Positions 1-9,094 of a stretch of 64,000 bases of DNA are shown one piece after another. This stretch comes from Comamonas testosteroni (GTDB taxonomy: Bacteria > Pseudomonadota > Gammaproteobacteria > Burkholderiales > Burkholderiaceae_C), in assembly GCF_014076415.1 (NCBI RefSeq), contig NZ_CP043568.1, forward strand, positions 2,790,001 to 2,854,000, written 5' to 3'. Within the stretch, counting starts at the first letter, position 1; every line of letters begins with the position of its first letter. The position numbers and the translations under genes are program-made. The notes beneath the pieces are model-generated. The model searched no databases, was not told the DNA's origin, and worked only from the letters and a program-made list of their open reading frames with translations.

Positions 1-1
1 G

Positions 2-220
2 CTCACGCCTTATGCCGCCGAAGTGGCAGCTTTGACCGGCAAGGTCAACTTCCTGGCCATGATCACGCCCATGCTTACGTTTGCGGGCCTGTCGCTGGCC
101 AAGGACATCCCGGCCTTCCGCCGTCTGGGCTGGCGCATCGTGGTGGTTTCGCTGCTGGCCAATGCCGGTGTGTTCCTGGCCGCGACGCTGATCGCCCAGA
201 CCTTTGTCCACACGCTGTAA
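2..220 (+). CDS. C-terminal part of an integral membrane protein, DUF3100-like (partial)
   Basis: The gene enters from the left edge, so only about 72 codons and the stop are visible. The fragment has two hydrophobic helices, one around VNFLAMITPMLTFAGLSLA and one around IVVVSLLANAGVFLAATLIA, joined by a basic loop. This resembles the end of a multi-span transporter-like protein. I recall DUF3100 proteins with such a C-terminus next to M20 hydrolases, but this is from memory and unconfirmed. It lies 15 bp before the M20 amidohydrolase on the same strand and is probably co-transcribed, so it may carry that enzyme's substrate. Confidence 0.6.
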   Translation, partial: LTPYAAEVAALTGKVNFLAMITPMLTFAGLSLAKDIPAFRRLGWRIVVVSLLANAGVFLAATLIAQTFVHTL

Positions 221-235
221 AACCGGAGCAAGACC

Positions 236-1411
236 ATGATGAACACCATCAAATGGCCCGGCCAGCAGGAGCTGCAAGCCTGGCGTCACGACTTTCATCG
301 TCATCCCGAAACCGCGTTTCAGGAGCACCGTACCAGCGCACGCGTGGCTGAGCTCCTGAAGAGCTTCGGTCTCGAAGTGCACACCGGCCTGGCCGGTACC
401 GGCGTGGTCGCCGTGCTCAATGGCAGTCTTGGCGTCGGACTCTCCATCGGCCTGCGCGCCGATATGGATGCGCTGAATGTGACGGAACTCAACCAGTGTG
501 AGCATGCGTCCACGCACGCCGGTCGTATGCATGCCTGTGGCCATGACGGGCATACCAGCATGTTGCTGGGGGCGGCCCAGGCTCTGAGCTCGGCGCCCGA
601 TTTTGCGGGGACCGTGTATTTCATCTTCCAGCCCGCCGAGGAAAACGAAGGTGGCGCGCGCGCCATGATCGAAGAAGGGCTGTTCAAGCGCTTTCCCATG
701 GACGCGGTCTACAGCATGCATAACTGGCCGGGTCTGCCGGTGGGTACGGCGGGCGTGCATTCCACAGCCGTGATGGCAGCCTTCGACATCTTTGACCTGA
801 CGCTGAGCGGCAAGGGCTGCCATGCCGCCATGCCGCATCTGGGCAAGGACGCGTTGCTGGCGGCCTGTCAGCTGGTGACGCAGCTGCCCGCGCTGATTGC
901 GCGCGAACAGGAGGTTCACAAGCCGGCCGTGCTGAGCGTGACCAGCTTCAACGCCGGCGATACCTACAACGTGATGCCCGAAGTCATCAAGTTGCGCGGC
1001 ACCGTGCGCTGCTTCGACATGCCTCAGCGCGCGCGCATCGAACAACGTTTTCGCGATGCGATTGCCGCGACCTGCGCGCTGCACGGCCTGGAGGCCCATC
1101 TAGACTACCGCGTCAGCTATCCAGCGACCATCAACAACCCCAGGCATGCGGAAGTCTGCGCCGAGGTGCTGACCAGCGTGCTGGGCGAAGGCAAGGTGCG
1201 CCGCGATATGGTTCCCAGCATGGCCTCGGAAGACTTTGCCTTCATGGCGCAGGAATGCCCGGGCGTCTATATCTGGCTGGGCAATGGCGAGGACAGCGCC
1301 TCTCTGCACAATCCCAAGTACGACTTCAATGATGCCAATCTCCCGCTGGGTATGCGTTACTGGGTGGCGCTGGTGGGTACGCTGCTGAAGGACGGCAAGC
1401 TGCCAGCCTGA
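236..1411 (+). CDS. M20-family amidohydrolase (hippurate hydrolase / aminoacylase type)
   Basis: A 391-residue protein of the usual length for M20D peptidases, cytosolic metal enzymes that cleave N-acyl amino acids such as hippurate. Visible family signatures are the HRHPE motif near the N-terminus, LRADMDAL, the metal-binding HACGHDGH at about residue 100, QPAEE at about 132, and SMASEDFA with a Gly-Asn-Gly-Glu stretch near the C-terminus. A GGAGC Shine-Dalgarno precedes tandem ATG codons at 236 and 239; either could start. It follows a membrane-protein gene by 15 bp, so the pair may import and hydrolyse an acyl-amino acid. The exact substrate cannot be told. Confidence 0.9.
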   Translation: MMNTIKWPGQQELQAWRHDFHRHPETAFQEHRTSARVAELLKSFGLEVHTGLAGTGVVAVLNGSLGVGLSIGLRADMDALNVTELNQCEHASTHAGRMHACGHDGHTSMLLGAAQALSSAPDFAGTVYFIFQPAEENEGGARAMIEEGLFKRFPMDAVYSMHNWPGLPVGTAGVHSTAVMAAFDIFDLTLSGKGCHAAMPHLGKDALLAACQLVTQLPALIAREQEVHKPAVLSVTSFNAGDTYNVMPEVIKLRGTVRCFDMPQRARIEQRFRDAIAATCALHGLEAHLDYRVSYPATINNPRHAEVCAEVLTSVLGEGKVRRDMVPSMASEDFAFMAQECPGVYIWLGNGEDSASLHNPKYDFNDANLPLGMRYWVALVGTLLKDGKLPA

Positions 1412-1438
1412 GAGCGCAGTTTTTGCCATACATACCTA

Positions 1439-1474
1439 CGCCGGGTCAACGCAGAGTTGAGCCCGGCGTTTTTT
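1439..1474 (+). terminator. Rho-independent terminator after the M20 amidohydrolase
   Basis: CGCCGGG (1439-1445) pairs with CCCGGCG (1462-1468). An inner TCAAC/GTTGA stem lengthens the hairpin, and six T follow. It ends the transcript of the membrane protein and hydrolase. Confidence 0.85.
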
Positions 1475-1813
1475 ATGATTTGGCGGTTTGCAAAACTGCA
1501 CCAAGCAATGCATTCGGTCACAGAAATGTCGGAAGGCTGACACCCTTTAACGCCATTGGATGCAGGGGCCCTATGATGTTTGTAGCGCTCCGAGATAGTT
1601 CCTGTCGTTATCTGAACGGGAACTGGGGCGTGCGTGGCGGCCACCTTGATCCTGTGGGTGAAGAGCTGGTTGCGCAATAGCAGGTGTTGCATTCTGGCGC
1701 ATGGCCGGGATTTCACGCGGCGCTGACCGCATCTCTTTCGCAACGCTGCCTGCACCAACCCTGGTGCCACGACTTTGTCGCATTGTCCGGGTCTTGATAC
1801 AGGAGGGCGCTAT
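1475..1813. other. Intergenic stretch without a recognised gene
   Basis: About 340 bp between the terminator and the antiporter start. No ORF here has family-like content. The only clear signal is the AGGAGG Shine-Dalgarno of the next gene at 1800-1805; its promoter must lie here but I cannot place it confidently. Confidence 0.5.
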
Positions 1814-3097
1814 ATGCCGTTCGGCAATCTGGAGGCGGGCATCTGGCCTGCCGGATTTCCACCGCTGCTGAGCTGGTGCGTGCTGGTTTCGGCCGCCGCC
1901 TTGCTCGGTCATCTGGTTCATCGCTTTACCGGCTATCCACGCATGCTTGGCTACACGATGGTCGGTCTGCTTGCCGGCTGGGTGGGGTTTGGTGACCTGC
2001 CCTGGCCTCTGCAGGGCAGTTCGGCGCTGTTGCTGGAGCTTGCCGTGGGCGCGAGCTTGTTGCTGGCTGCATCTCAGGTTTCTCTTCCCTGGCTGCTGCG
2101 TCAGCCCTGGCTGCTTCTGCAAAGCCTGGGTGAGTCCTTGTTGACTCTGATGGTGGTGACTGCCGCCTTGCTGGTCCTGGGGTGGGGCTGGGCCGTCGCG
2201 CTGGCCGTCGGCGTGATATCCATGGCGGCATCGCCGGCTGTACTGCTGCGCATTGCCGATGATTTGCGTGCCAGCGGTGCAGTGACGGATCGCAGTCTGC
2301 TGCTGGCAACCATCAGCACCTTGCTGGCGCTGCTGGGGGCGCTGGTGCTGACGGTGGTATTTGTTCCGGCCACGGCTGCGGCGGGCGGCGGCCTGCAGTT
2401 CTCGGCTGCGGGACTGGGGCGTTTGCTGCTCAGCCTGCTGTTGACCCTGTTCTGGGCCTTGCTGGTCACGGCCGCTTTCTGGCCGGTGTTGCGCTGGCAG
2501 TCATCGCGCAGCGACAGCACGGCCTTCTATCTGCTCGCGGCCATGACTGCGGTCTGCCTGCTTGCCGAGCAATGGGGCGGTTCGGCTGCGCTGGGCTTTA
2601 TGGTCGCGGGGCTGATGCTGCGCAATCTCAGCCCCATGCCCTTGATCTGGCCCCAGGCCTTTCAGGCGGCCAATGCCATGCTCAATCTGCTGATGTTTGT
2701 ACTGGTTGCCAGTATGGCCGCCCAGGTCGGCATGTCGTTCGCTCTTGTGTCGGTAGTGGCTAGCGCTGTACTGGCAAGGGCAGTCGGCAAATTCTCTGCG
2801 GTTTTGCTATTGGGACACGGTACGGCCATAGGCTGGCGCAGACAATGGCCCGTGGCCTGCGGACAGTTTGCGCTCTCGGGTGTGGCCCTGCTTATGGTCT
2901 CTGTCCTGGTGTTGCAGTGGACTGCCTTCAACGCCAGCGTGGCCCAGCAGCTCGCGGCCATTGCCTTGCCCATGATTGCCTTGTGCGAGGTACTGGGTGT
3001 GCTGTTGGCTGCAACGGCGCTGTGGCGCAGCGGCGATGCCCATCGTGGCGTGGGCCGCGCAGCCTTGCAAAGAGGGGAGAGACGTCATGACGCATGA
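1814..3097 (+). CDS. CPA2-type cation/proton antiporter (Kef-like membrane domain)
   Basis: The start is taken as the ATG at 1814 because AGGAGG ends 8 bases upstream; an in-frame ATG at 1775 has no such site. The 427-residue product is almost entirely hydrophobic, with about 11-12 predicted spans, and shows the CPA2 features [16 protein letters not shown] and a conserved [17 protein letters not shown] late segment. It lacks the C-terminal RCK/TrkA-N domain of KefB/KefC, so it is only the membrane part. The last 11 bases overlap the next gene, which implies translational coupling to the YbdK-type ligase. The transported ion (K+ or Na+) cannot be read from sequence. Confidence 0.85.
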   Translation: MPFGNLEAGIWPAGFPPLLSWCVLVSAAALLGHLVHRFTGYPRMLGYTMVGLLAGWVGFGDLPWPLQGSSALLLELAVGASLLLAASQVSLPWLLRQPWLLLQSLGESLLTLMVVTAALLVLGWGWAVALAVGVISMAASPAVLLRIADDLRASGAVTDRSLLLATISTLLALLGALVLTVVFVPATAAAGGGLQFSAAGLGRLLLSLLLTLFWALLVTAAFWPVLRWQSSRSDSTAFYLLAAMTAVCLLAEQWGGSAALGFMVAGLMLRNLSPMPLIWPQAFQAANAMLNLLMFVLVASMAAQVGMSFALVSVVASAVLARAVGKFSAVLLLGHGTAIGWRRQWPVACGQFALSGVALLMVSVLVLQWTAFNASVAQQLAAIALPMIALCEVLGVLLAATALWRSGDAHRGVGRAALQRGERRHDA

Positions 3098-4247
3098 AGT
3101 CGAACACATCCAACCGACTGCAGCAGAGGCTGGTGGCCTGGGCGAATTCGCTCCATCTCAGGCATTGACGCTGGGCGTGGAGCTGGAGCTGCAGCTGCTC
3201 AACACCCATCACTACGATATGACGCCTTATGCGCCCGATATGTTGGCGCTGCTCAAGAACGCCAAGGTTCCAGGCTCCATCGTTCCCGAGGTGACGGCCA
3301 GCATGATCGAAATCTCTACCGGCATTTGTAGCGATGCACAGGACGCGTATGAGCAGTTGGCGGTCACGCGCGATGCCCTGGTCAAGGCGGCTGACCGGCT
3401 CAATATCGCGCTGGCCGGTGGCGGTACGCACCCGTTTCAGCAATGGCACCAGCAGCGCATTTACGACAAGCCGCGCTTCAAGGAACTGACGGCGCTGTAC
3501 GGCTATCTGACCAAGCAGTTCACCATCTTCGGCCAGCATGTGCATGTGGGCTGTCCCAGTGCTGATGATGCGCTGATGATGCTGCACCGGCTCTCGCGCT
3601 ATATCCCGCATTTCATTGCGCTGTCCGCATCCAGCCCCTTTGTGCAGGGGCAGGACACGGCGTTTGACTCTGCGCGCCTGAACTCGGTGTTCGCATTTCC
3701 TCTCTCGGGGCGCGCGCCATTTGCCTTGCACTGGGAGGACTTCGAGCGCTACTTTGTCAAGATGGCTGCCACGGGCGTGATTCACAGCATGAAGGACTTC
3801 TACTGGGATATCCGTCCCAAGCCGGAGTTCGGCACTGTGGAAGTACGTGTCTTCGATACGCCATTGTCCATCCATCGCGCGGCGCAACTGGCGGCCTATG
3901 TTCAGGCGCTGGGCGCCTGGTTCCTCAGTGAGCAGCCCTTCGAACCCAGCGAAGACGACTATCTGGTCTACACCTATAACCGCTTCCAGGCCTGCCGGTT
4001 TGGTCTGGACGGCACCTATGTGGACCCCGCCTCCAGCGAGCAACTGCCGCTGCGCGAGCATATTGAGCAGACGCTGGAGCGCATCACCGCCCATTCGCCG
4101 GCATCCGGCAAGAGCGCTTTGCGGGAGCTGGCCCAGGTGCTGCAGGGCGGCAACGATGCGAGCTGGCTGCGCGGGAGCTATGCCCGGGTGCAGCAGTTGC
4201 CGGAGGTGGTACGCCAGGCTTCGCTCAGATTTGCCGGCAGGCCCTGA
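3087..4247 (+). CDS. YbdK-type glutamate-cysteine ligase / carboxylate-amine ligase (GCS2 family)
   Basis: The 386-residue product matches the size of YbdK proteins, which join glutamate and cysteine (weakly) with ATP. Visible motifs are [11 protein letters not shown] near residue 28, [16 protein letters not shown], the FGQHVHVG segment, and [18 protein letters not shown], the usual active-site region. The ATG at 3087 is preceded by AGAGGGGAGA and overlaps the end of the antiporter gene by 11 bp; the longer frame beginning at 2976 lies inside that gene and is unlikely. The coupling suggests a product linked to thiol or cation homeostasis, but the physiological substrate of YbdK proteins remains unclear. 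Confidence 0.88.
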   Translation: MTHEVEHIQPTAAEAGGLGEFAPSQALTLGVELELQLLNTHHYDMTPYAPDMLALLKNAKVPGSIVPEVTASMIEISTGICSDAQDAYEQLAVTRDALVKAADRLNIALAGGGTHPFQQWHQQRIYDKPRFKELTALYGYLTKQFTIFGQHVHVGCPSADDALMMLHRLSRYIPHFIALSASSPFVQGQDTAFDSARLNSVFAFPLSGRAPFALHWEDFERYFVKMAATGVIHSMKDFYWDIRPKPEFGTVEVRVFDTPLSIHRAAQLAAYVQALGAWFLSEQPFEPSEDDYLVYTYNRFQACRFGLDGTYVDPASSEQLPLREHIEQTLERITAHSPASGKSALRELAQVLQGGNDASWLRGSYARVQQLPEVVRQASLRFAGRP

Positions 4248-4407
4248 TTGGCGTTGACATTATCGGCTCGGCGCAAGGCATTAGAGTTGCCAGCACTTAA
4301 GAGTGCGGGTTGATAAGGCTTGAGTAAAGCCTGTGCCAGTCCTGCTTTGACCCGCGGGTGCGGCTTTCCTCATGGCCTGAGCCAAGCGGCGCCTGCCTTT
4401 ATCGGAA

Positions 4408-5649
4408 ATGAGCGATTTCATGGTTGCGACCGTCATCCTTGGCATGCTCTGCGTGCATCTGTTGTGTTTTTGCGTGCTGTTCATGCTGATCAGTCGCAGG
4501 CTGCCCGGCAGAAAAATGGGCATGGAAGTCTTTGCTCTGGGCAATCTGCTGCTTGGCTGCGCGTATATATTGCAGCTGCTGGGCGGCAAGCCTGGCTGGA
4601 GTGTTATGAGCCTCGTCAATCACACGCTGACGCTGTGCGCGCCGGTAGTGTATGTGCTGGGCGCGATGCGGTTCTTCAATCAGCCGACCCCGGTATGGCG
4701 TCCGCTGGTGGTTCTGGCGCTGGCCTACAGTGCGGCTCAGGTGCTGGTGCAGTCTGCGCTGGGTCCGGAGGCGCGTCATGCCATGTTGGCTGCGGCCTGC
4801 GCTTTGCTGTTTCTCTGCATGACGATCGCTTTGCTCTGGGGAACGCGCAGCTTTGCCAGGAATATGGCCGTGGAGATGGTGGTGTTTGCCATCCTGATCG
4901 CGGGCATATGTGTTCTCAATGCCATGAAGTTCATGCTGATTCTGAAGGGGGGATTGCAGGCTTTGGACATGAACAGCCGGTTCCAGATGGTGTTCTATGT
5001 CTATATGTCTTTCCTCGGTACGGTGATTCCGCCAGGCGCTGTCTGGCTGGCCTTGCGCCGTCTGACCGATGAACTCGGCAGCATGGCAGCGCAGGACCCG
5101 CTGACCAAGCTGCTCAATCGTCGTGGTTTGCTAGATGGTCTGGAGGCGCATTTCGCAGCCAGGAAAGCCGAACCTGTCCACCTCTTGATCGTGGACATTG
5201 ACCATTTCAAGCGCATCAACGACAACTATGGACACCAGTTTGGCGACAACGTGCTGTATCGCGTGGCAGAAGCGATTCAGCAGAGCACGCGCAGAAGTGA
5301 TCTGAAATGTCGTCTGGGCGGCGAGGAGTTTCTGGTCCTTTGCCCGGGCCTGAAGGGCGATGAAGTTCTGCAACTGGCCGAAAGAATACGTGCGGCGATT
5401 GCAGCAATCGCGATACCTGGAATCAGCCTGCACGGCTCTGTCACTTGCACGGCGACGATTGGCGTTTCCAATCCGTTCATCACTTCTAAGGCATTTGACA
5501 TCACGCTGCAGCAGGCCGATATTGCTCTTTATCGGGGCAAGAGCGCCGGGCGCAACCGCGTTCAGCGTGCGGACCCCGAATACCTTGTGCCTCAGGTGCC
5601 AGAAAGCAAGGCAAGAAGATCAAGCCTTTCTAACCGGGAAAGGGCCTGA
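4408..5649 (+). CDS. Membrane-anchored diguanylate cyclase (GGDEF)
   Basis: A 413-residue inner-membrane signalling protein. The first 230 residues hold about seven hydrophobic helices, probably a sensing module. The GGDEF domain follows from about residue 235: DPLTKLLNRRG, then VDIDHFKRINDNYGHQFGD, then the catalytic variant RLGGEEF, so c-di-GMP synthesis from two GTP is expected. No RxxD inhibitory site is obvious just before GGEEF. The ATG at 4408 is chosen as the first in-frame start with a plausible purine stretch; ATG 4420 is an alternative. A TTGACA box sits at 4254-4259 in the 160-bp upstream gap, without a convincing -10. Confidence 0.9.
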   Translation: MSDFMVATVILGMLCVHLLCFCVLFMLISRRLPGRKMGMEVFALGNLLLGCAYILQLLGGKPGWSVMSLVNHTLTLCAPVVYVLGAMRFFNQPTPVWRPLVVLALAYSAAQVLVQSALGPEARHAMLAAACALLFLCMTIALLWGTRSFARNMAVEMVVFAILIAGICVLNAMKFMLILKGGLQALDMNSRFQMVFYVYMSFLGTVIPPGAVWLALRRLTDELGSMAAQDPLTKLLNRRGLLDGLEAHFAARKAEPVHLLIVDIDHFKRINDNYGHQFGDNVLYRVAEAIQQSTRRSDLKCRLGGEEFLVLCPGLKGDEVLQLAERIRAAIAAIAIPGISLHGSVTCTATIGVSNPFITSKAFDITLQQADIALYRGKSAGRNRVQRADPEYLVPQVPESKARRSSLSNRERA

Positions 5650-5655
5650 GGGCAG

Positions 5656-5970
5656 TCAGGCGGCGATCACCGTCACGGCATAGCCCTTGCCGCTGGCAAT
5701 CACGTCCAGAAGGCGATCGATATTGGGATGGGCACCGGGGCGTGCCTTGGCGTCTTCGGTATGCTCGGCAAACAGCTGCAGACCTTCTTCGGCAGCGGCG
5801 ACATTGATGCTGCCATGTCTTGCGTAGAGCGCGTTGTAGACCGTGACCGAGCCGGCTTTGCCAGGCGCATTCGGGATGCTTGCGGCCAGCTTGCCCTCCG
5901 AGTCGATCAGCTGCAGCTCGGCGATATGGGCGATGGAGGGAAGTTGCTTGAGGTTGTCGGAAAAGGCCAT
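5656..5970 (-). CDS. DUF2322 family protein
   Basis: A 104-residue soluble protein beginning MAFSDNLKQLPSIAHIAELQL and containing AGSVTVYNALYARHG and HPNIDRLLDVI, features I associate with DUF2322, a small proteobacterial family without known function. The ATG at 5970 starts the conserved part; the frame stays open upstream to 6123, but that region overlaps the next gene and looks non-coding. It converges with the cyclase gene, 6 bp apart. It lies 61 bp downstream of a membrane protein gene on the same strand and may share its transcript. Confidence 0.75.
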   Translation of the reverse strand: MAFSDNLKQLPSIAHIAELQLIDSEGKLAASIPNAPGKAGSVTVYNALYARHGSINVAAAEEGLQLFAEHTEDAKARPGAHPNIDRLLDVIASGKGYAVTVIAA

Positions 5971-6031
5971 GGTGTGCTCGCGATGGTCGCTATGATGGAA
6001 CCCGCTATTGTGGGGCAGCCTGATGGCCTGT

Positions 6032-6784
6032 TCAGTTTCGGGCCTTGTTTTGCTCCAGCGCCCGCAGCGCCTGCTGCATCTGCGCAAGCGCTGGCGCATA
6101 TTCGGGCAACTCGGCAATTTCATCCATTTCGCGCTGCATCAGTTGCTGAACCTGTGCTGCGAGGTCCTGCCACTGCGGGGCGCTCATGAGTGCCTGCGCC
6201 GCCTGCAAGAAATCAGCTTCAGTCTCGTAGGACAGCGAAAGCTTGCGCACCACATTGAGGGCAAATGGCGGGCACAGCAGAATCTGAAATGCAGTGGAGC
6301 GCGCGAAGGCACGATTGCTGTGGCCCTGCTTGCCGTGGCGCAGGGCAAGCCAGCTCAGGCAGGCGGTGCTGAGATAGATCAGCGCGAGTGCGATCAGCTG
6401 CAGCAGTTCGGAATGCAGCACCAGCAAGGCGGCGGGAAGACCGAGAAACAGCAGTGCCGCCAGCAGATACAGCGGCAGCGCAAACGCCTTGAAGCTGCGG
6501 GCATGTGCCTCCACTGCCTTTGAAAATACCGCGTCACCGGGCAGATGAATCCGGGTGGTGCTCCAGCGCTGCCGGTAGGCGGGCCGGTGCAGTGCAAAGA
6601 CAGGCAGCCATAGCAGGCGGTTCTGACGCAGCTCGAAGCCCTGGCTGGCCAGTTGTGCCCGCCATCCCGATCGTAGCGGGCTCAGCAAACCCTCTTCTGG
6701 CTTGAGCAGCAAGGCAGTGTCATAAAGATAGAACAGTACGATGGCCAGAACTACCTGCAGCTGCGTGGAGATCGTGAAGTACAA
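6032..6784 (-). CDS. Hypothetical membrane protein
   Basis: A 250-residue protein not recognised from sequence. It has a hydrophobic helix at residues 8-27, a soluble stretch, and two strong helices around residues 100-145 (FALPLYLLAALLFLGLPAAL and LLQLIALALIYLSTACLSWL). A charged, glutamine-rich C-terminal tail of about 60 residues is probably helical and cytosolic. It starts with ATG at 6784. It precedes the DUF2322 gene on the same strand. No catalytic motif is evident. Confidence 0.65.
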   Translation of the reverse strand: MYFTISTQLQVVLAIVLFYLYDTALLLKPEEGLLSPLRSGWRAQLASQGFELRQNRLLWLPVFALHRPAYRQRWSTTRIHLPGDAVFSKAVEAHARSFKAFALPLYLLAALLFLGLPAALLVLHSELLQLIALALIYLSTACLSWLALRHGKQGHSNRAFARSTAFQILLCPPFALNVVRKLSLSYETEADFLQAAQALMSAPQWQDLAAQVQQLMQREMDEIAELPEYAPALAQMQQALRALEQNKARN

Positions 6785-6807
6785 GACGGCTTTCGTGACA
6801 AGACAAA

Positions 6808-6833
6808 CCCCGCGATCTTAGCGATGCGCGGGG
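6808..6833 (-). terminator. Possible terminator of the DUF2167 gene
   Basis: CCCCGCG and CGCGGGG arms enclose 12 bases. On the minus strand the hairpin is followed by TTTGTC, a weak T-tract. It lies between the DUF2167 gene end and the next minus-strand start. Confidence 0.5.
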
Positions 6834-6871
6834 TGGGGTTGCAGGAGTGAAGCTGCGGCCGACCTAATGCT

Positions 6872-7723
6872 TTATTCAGCGGCTTTCTTGCGGCCAAGCA
6901 GTTTGCCTATGCCAGCGAACAGCGCGACCGCTGCGGCGGCGATGATCTTCCAGCCTGCAGCCAGAAAGCCTGCAATCGCACCCCAGAGGCCTTTCTTGGT
7001 GGCCACTGCGGCAGCACCGCCGAGTACCAGTGCACCCAGGCCGATGGCGGCGACCTTGTCACCGTTCTTGAACTCGGCATAGGTCTGGCCGCTGTTGTAG
7101 TCGAAGCCGGCGAGTACCTTTTTGAACTCATCGGTGTTCTGGGCGAGTGTGGCGGTGTCGGATACCAGGGTGGCTGTCATCACGCCGCTGCGGCCCAGAA
7201 TGCGCGAGGTGTAGTTGACATTTTTCTCGCCCGACTCTCCGCGCAGACGCAGGCCCCACTCAAGTCGCTTGGTGGCGGTGTCGTAATGTGGGGGAACCTG
7301 CCAGCCATCGGTGTACAGCGCTTCAAGACCCAGCTTCTTGCGTTGCTCGTTGCCGGCCTTGTCGCCTGATTGCATGGATTTGAGCAAGTCGTTGGCATCG
7401 ATCTTCTCGTCATCCTTCACGTAACCAGTTTCGTCATAGGAGAACACTGCAAACCAGTCCAGCGATTTGGGCGCAATCAAAAAGTGATCGCTGCTGGGCG
7501 GGTTGCCAAATGCCTGCAGCAGCTTGGACGTGTCGGCCTGTCCGAGAAAGGCATAGCCCGATGGAATCTTGATGCTGGCCTTGTCGGCGATTTCTCCCTT
7601 GCCGCTTTCCTGCCAGTGCAGGGCCTTGATTTCAGGAGGTAATTCCTGAGTGGCTTCAGTCTTGGCCGAGACGCCCAGAGAAAGTGACAGGCCGAGAACG
7701 GCGGCCGCGATGGACTTGAACAT
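6872..7723 (-). CDS. DUF2167 membrane protein
   Basis: A 283-residue protein with a cleavable signal peptide ending near LSLGVSAKT. The large exported domain contains the family pattern (IPSGYAFL, LDWFAVFSYDETGYVKDDEKID, WQVPPHYD, LEWGLRLRG). Two C-terminal hydrophobic helices (about 225-270) end in a basic GRKKAAE tail. This is the normal layout of DUF2167 proteins, whose function is unknown. Its gene is divergent from the aldo/keto reductase gene across a 214-bp gap holding both promoters. Confidence 0.85.
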   Translation of the reverse strand: MFKSIAAAVLGLSLSLGVSAKTEATQELPPEIKALHWQESGKGEIADKASIKIPSGYAFLGQADTSKLLQAFGNPPSSDHFLIAPKSLDWFAVFSYDETGYVKDDEKIDANDLLKSMQSGDKAGNEQRKKLGLEALYTDGWQVPPHYDTATKRLEWGLRLRGESGEKNVNYTSRILGRSGVMTATLVSDTATLAQNTDEFKKVLAGFDYNSGQTYAEFKNGDKVAAIGLGALVLGGAAAVATKKGLWGAIAGFLAAGWKIIAAAAVALFAGIGKLLGRKKAAE

Positions 7724-7937
7724 TCAATGAACTCCCGTGTTATGAATTTATTGAGGAAAGCTATTGGTAATAGCGAACTTGATTTCACATACATATTCGA
7801 ATCATCGTCGTTGATTCGCAAGCGAAGCATAACGTGGCTCAAACTGAGCTGACACAAGTAGCCGGATTGATAGCGCAAAGCGTCAGTGATATCAGACAAA
7901 CAGCATGTTTTTAGGAATTTTCTTGGAGATCGGTCAT

Positions 7938-8777
7938 ATGCACAGTGCCATAGCTTTCTTACAGGGACATGCCAGTCTGGGCATGGGTAGCTGGCATCTT
8001 GGCCAGGGGCGGCGTAGCTGGGACGAGGAGAAAGCGGCCTTGCTCACGGGGTTGCAGCTCGGCCTGAGCGTGATCGACACTGCCGAGATGTATGGCGACG
8101 GCCTATCCGAGAAACTGATTGGCGATGTGCTGCGTGAGTGGCCGTCCAGCAAGCCCCGGCCCTTTCTGGTCAGCAAGGTGCTGCCCATGCATGCTGGCCG
8201 CAAGGGAGTGATGCGTGCGTTCGGTGCCAGCTGCGAGCGCTTGGGAGTGGACTGCATGGACCTGTATTTGCTGCACTGGCGTGGCAGTACGCCGCTGGCC
8301 GAGACGGTGGCAGCGTTCGAGGACCTGAAGATGCAGGGCAAGATTCGCCATTGGGGCGTCTCCAATTTCGACACCGACGATATGAAGGAGCTGTGGCAAG
8401 TGCCGGGCGGACGCAACTGCGTGGTCAATCAGGTGCTCTACAACGTTTTCAGCCGCGGCATCGAATATGACTTGCTGCCCTGGTGCCAGAACAACGGCGT
8501 GACCGTGATGGCGTATTGCCCGCTTGGACATGGTGAGCTGATCGAGCAAAGTTTGCTGGCCGAAATCGGTGCTCGCCATGGTGTCAGTGCCAGTGTGGTG
8601 GCTCTGACCTGGGCGCTGCGCAGCGGCCATGTGCTGCCAATTCCCGAGAGCGGCTCGGCAGACCATATCCGAGACAACGTCTGCGCACTGCAGCTCAGGC
8701 TCAGTGCCGAGGAGCTGGCGCTGATCGATGCTGCATCGCCCCCGCCGCGCTTCAAGCAGCCGCTGGACATTCTCTGA
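7938..8777 (+). CDS. Aldo/keto reductase
   Basis: A 279-residue NAD(P)H-dependent oxidoreductase with a TIM-barrel fold. The catalytic tetrad is visible as Asp in IDTAEMYG, Tyr of the same motif, Lys in LVSKVLP and His in YLLHWRG. WGVSNFD and the cofactor-binding ending LPIPESGSADHIRDN also fit the family. The ATG at 7938 follows GGAGATCGGTCAT with a normal spacing; the frame extends to an ATG at 7905 that lacks a ribosome site. It reduces carbonyl compounds to alcohols; the real substrate is unknown. Confidence 0.9.
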   Translation: MHSAIAFLQGHASLGMGSWHLGQGRRSWDEEKAALLTGLQLGLSVIDTAEMYGDGLSEKLIGDVLREWPSSKPRPFLVSKVLPMHAGRKGVMRAFGASCERLGVDCMDLYLLHWRGSTPLAETVAAFEDLKMQGKIRHWGVSNFDTDDMKELWQVPGGRNCVVNQVLYNVFSRGIEYDLLPWCQNNGVTVMAYCPLGHGELIEQSLLAEIGARHGVSASVVALTWALRSGHVLPIPESGSADHIRDNVCALQLRLSAEELALIDAASPPPRFKQPLDIL

Positions 8778-9094
8778 GCAAGAAGGGCGTCAGCGTCGGT
8801 CGAGGTGGCGTTGCCGGTTGCGGTCCCTGCCTGTGCCGGCTCCCAGACCAATGCCCCTCGCTCCCATTTCTGCTCCCGGATCGCTGGCGCCTGCGTCATC
8901 ATTGCCACCAGCACTCTGACCTTCGACGGCTTTGCTGATCCCTACGGCTGCCCCGTGCTCGGCCGTGTTCTTGCGCGATCCGGGCTAAGGGCTGCCTGTG
9001 TTGACAGTGCTTGCGAGCCTGCTTGTCTATCGGCCTCATGTTTTGTCATATGCTAGATAGTTGACATATCACCTAGCTGAGAAAAAGAGACAAC
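8778..9094. promoter_or_regulatory. Intergenic region with a TTGNCATAT direct repeat upstream of the MFS gene
   Basis: No gene is evident in these 317 bp. TTGTCATAT at 9043-9051 and TTGACATAT at 9061-9069 form an 18-bp-spaced direct repeat 26 bp before the GTG start. It could be an operator or overlapping -35 boxes; no clear -10 is visible. Confidence 0.3.

Noticed and set aside
2928..4094. A 388-codon frame antisense to the YbdK-type gene
   Set aside because: The sense strand has all ligase motifs and a ribosome site; this one has none.
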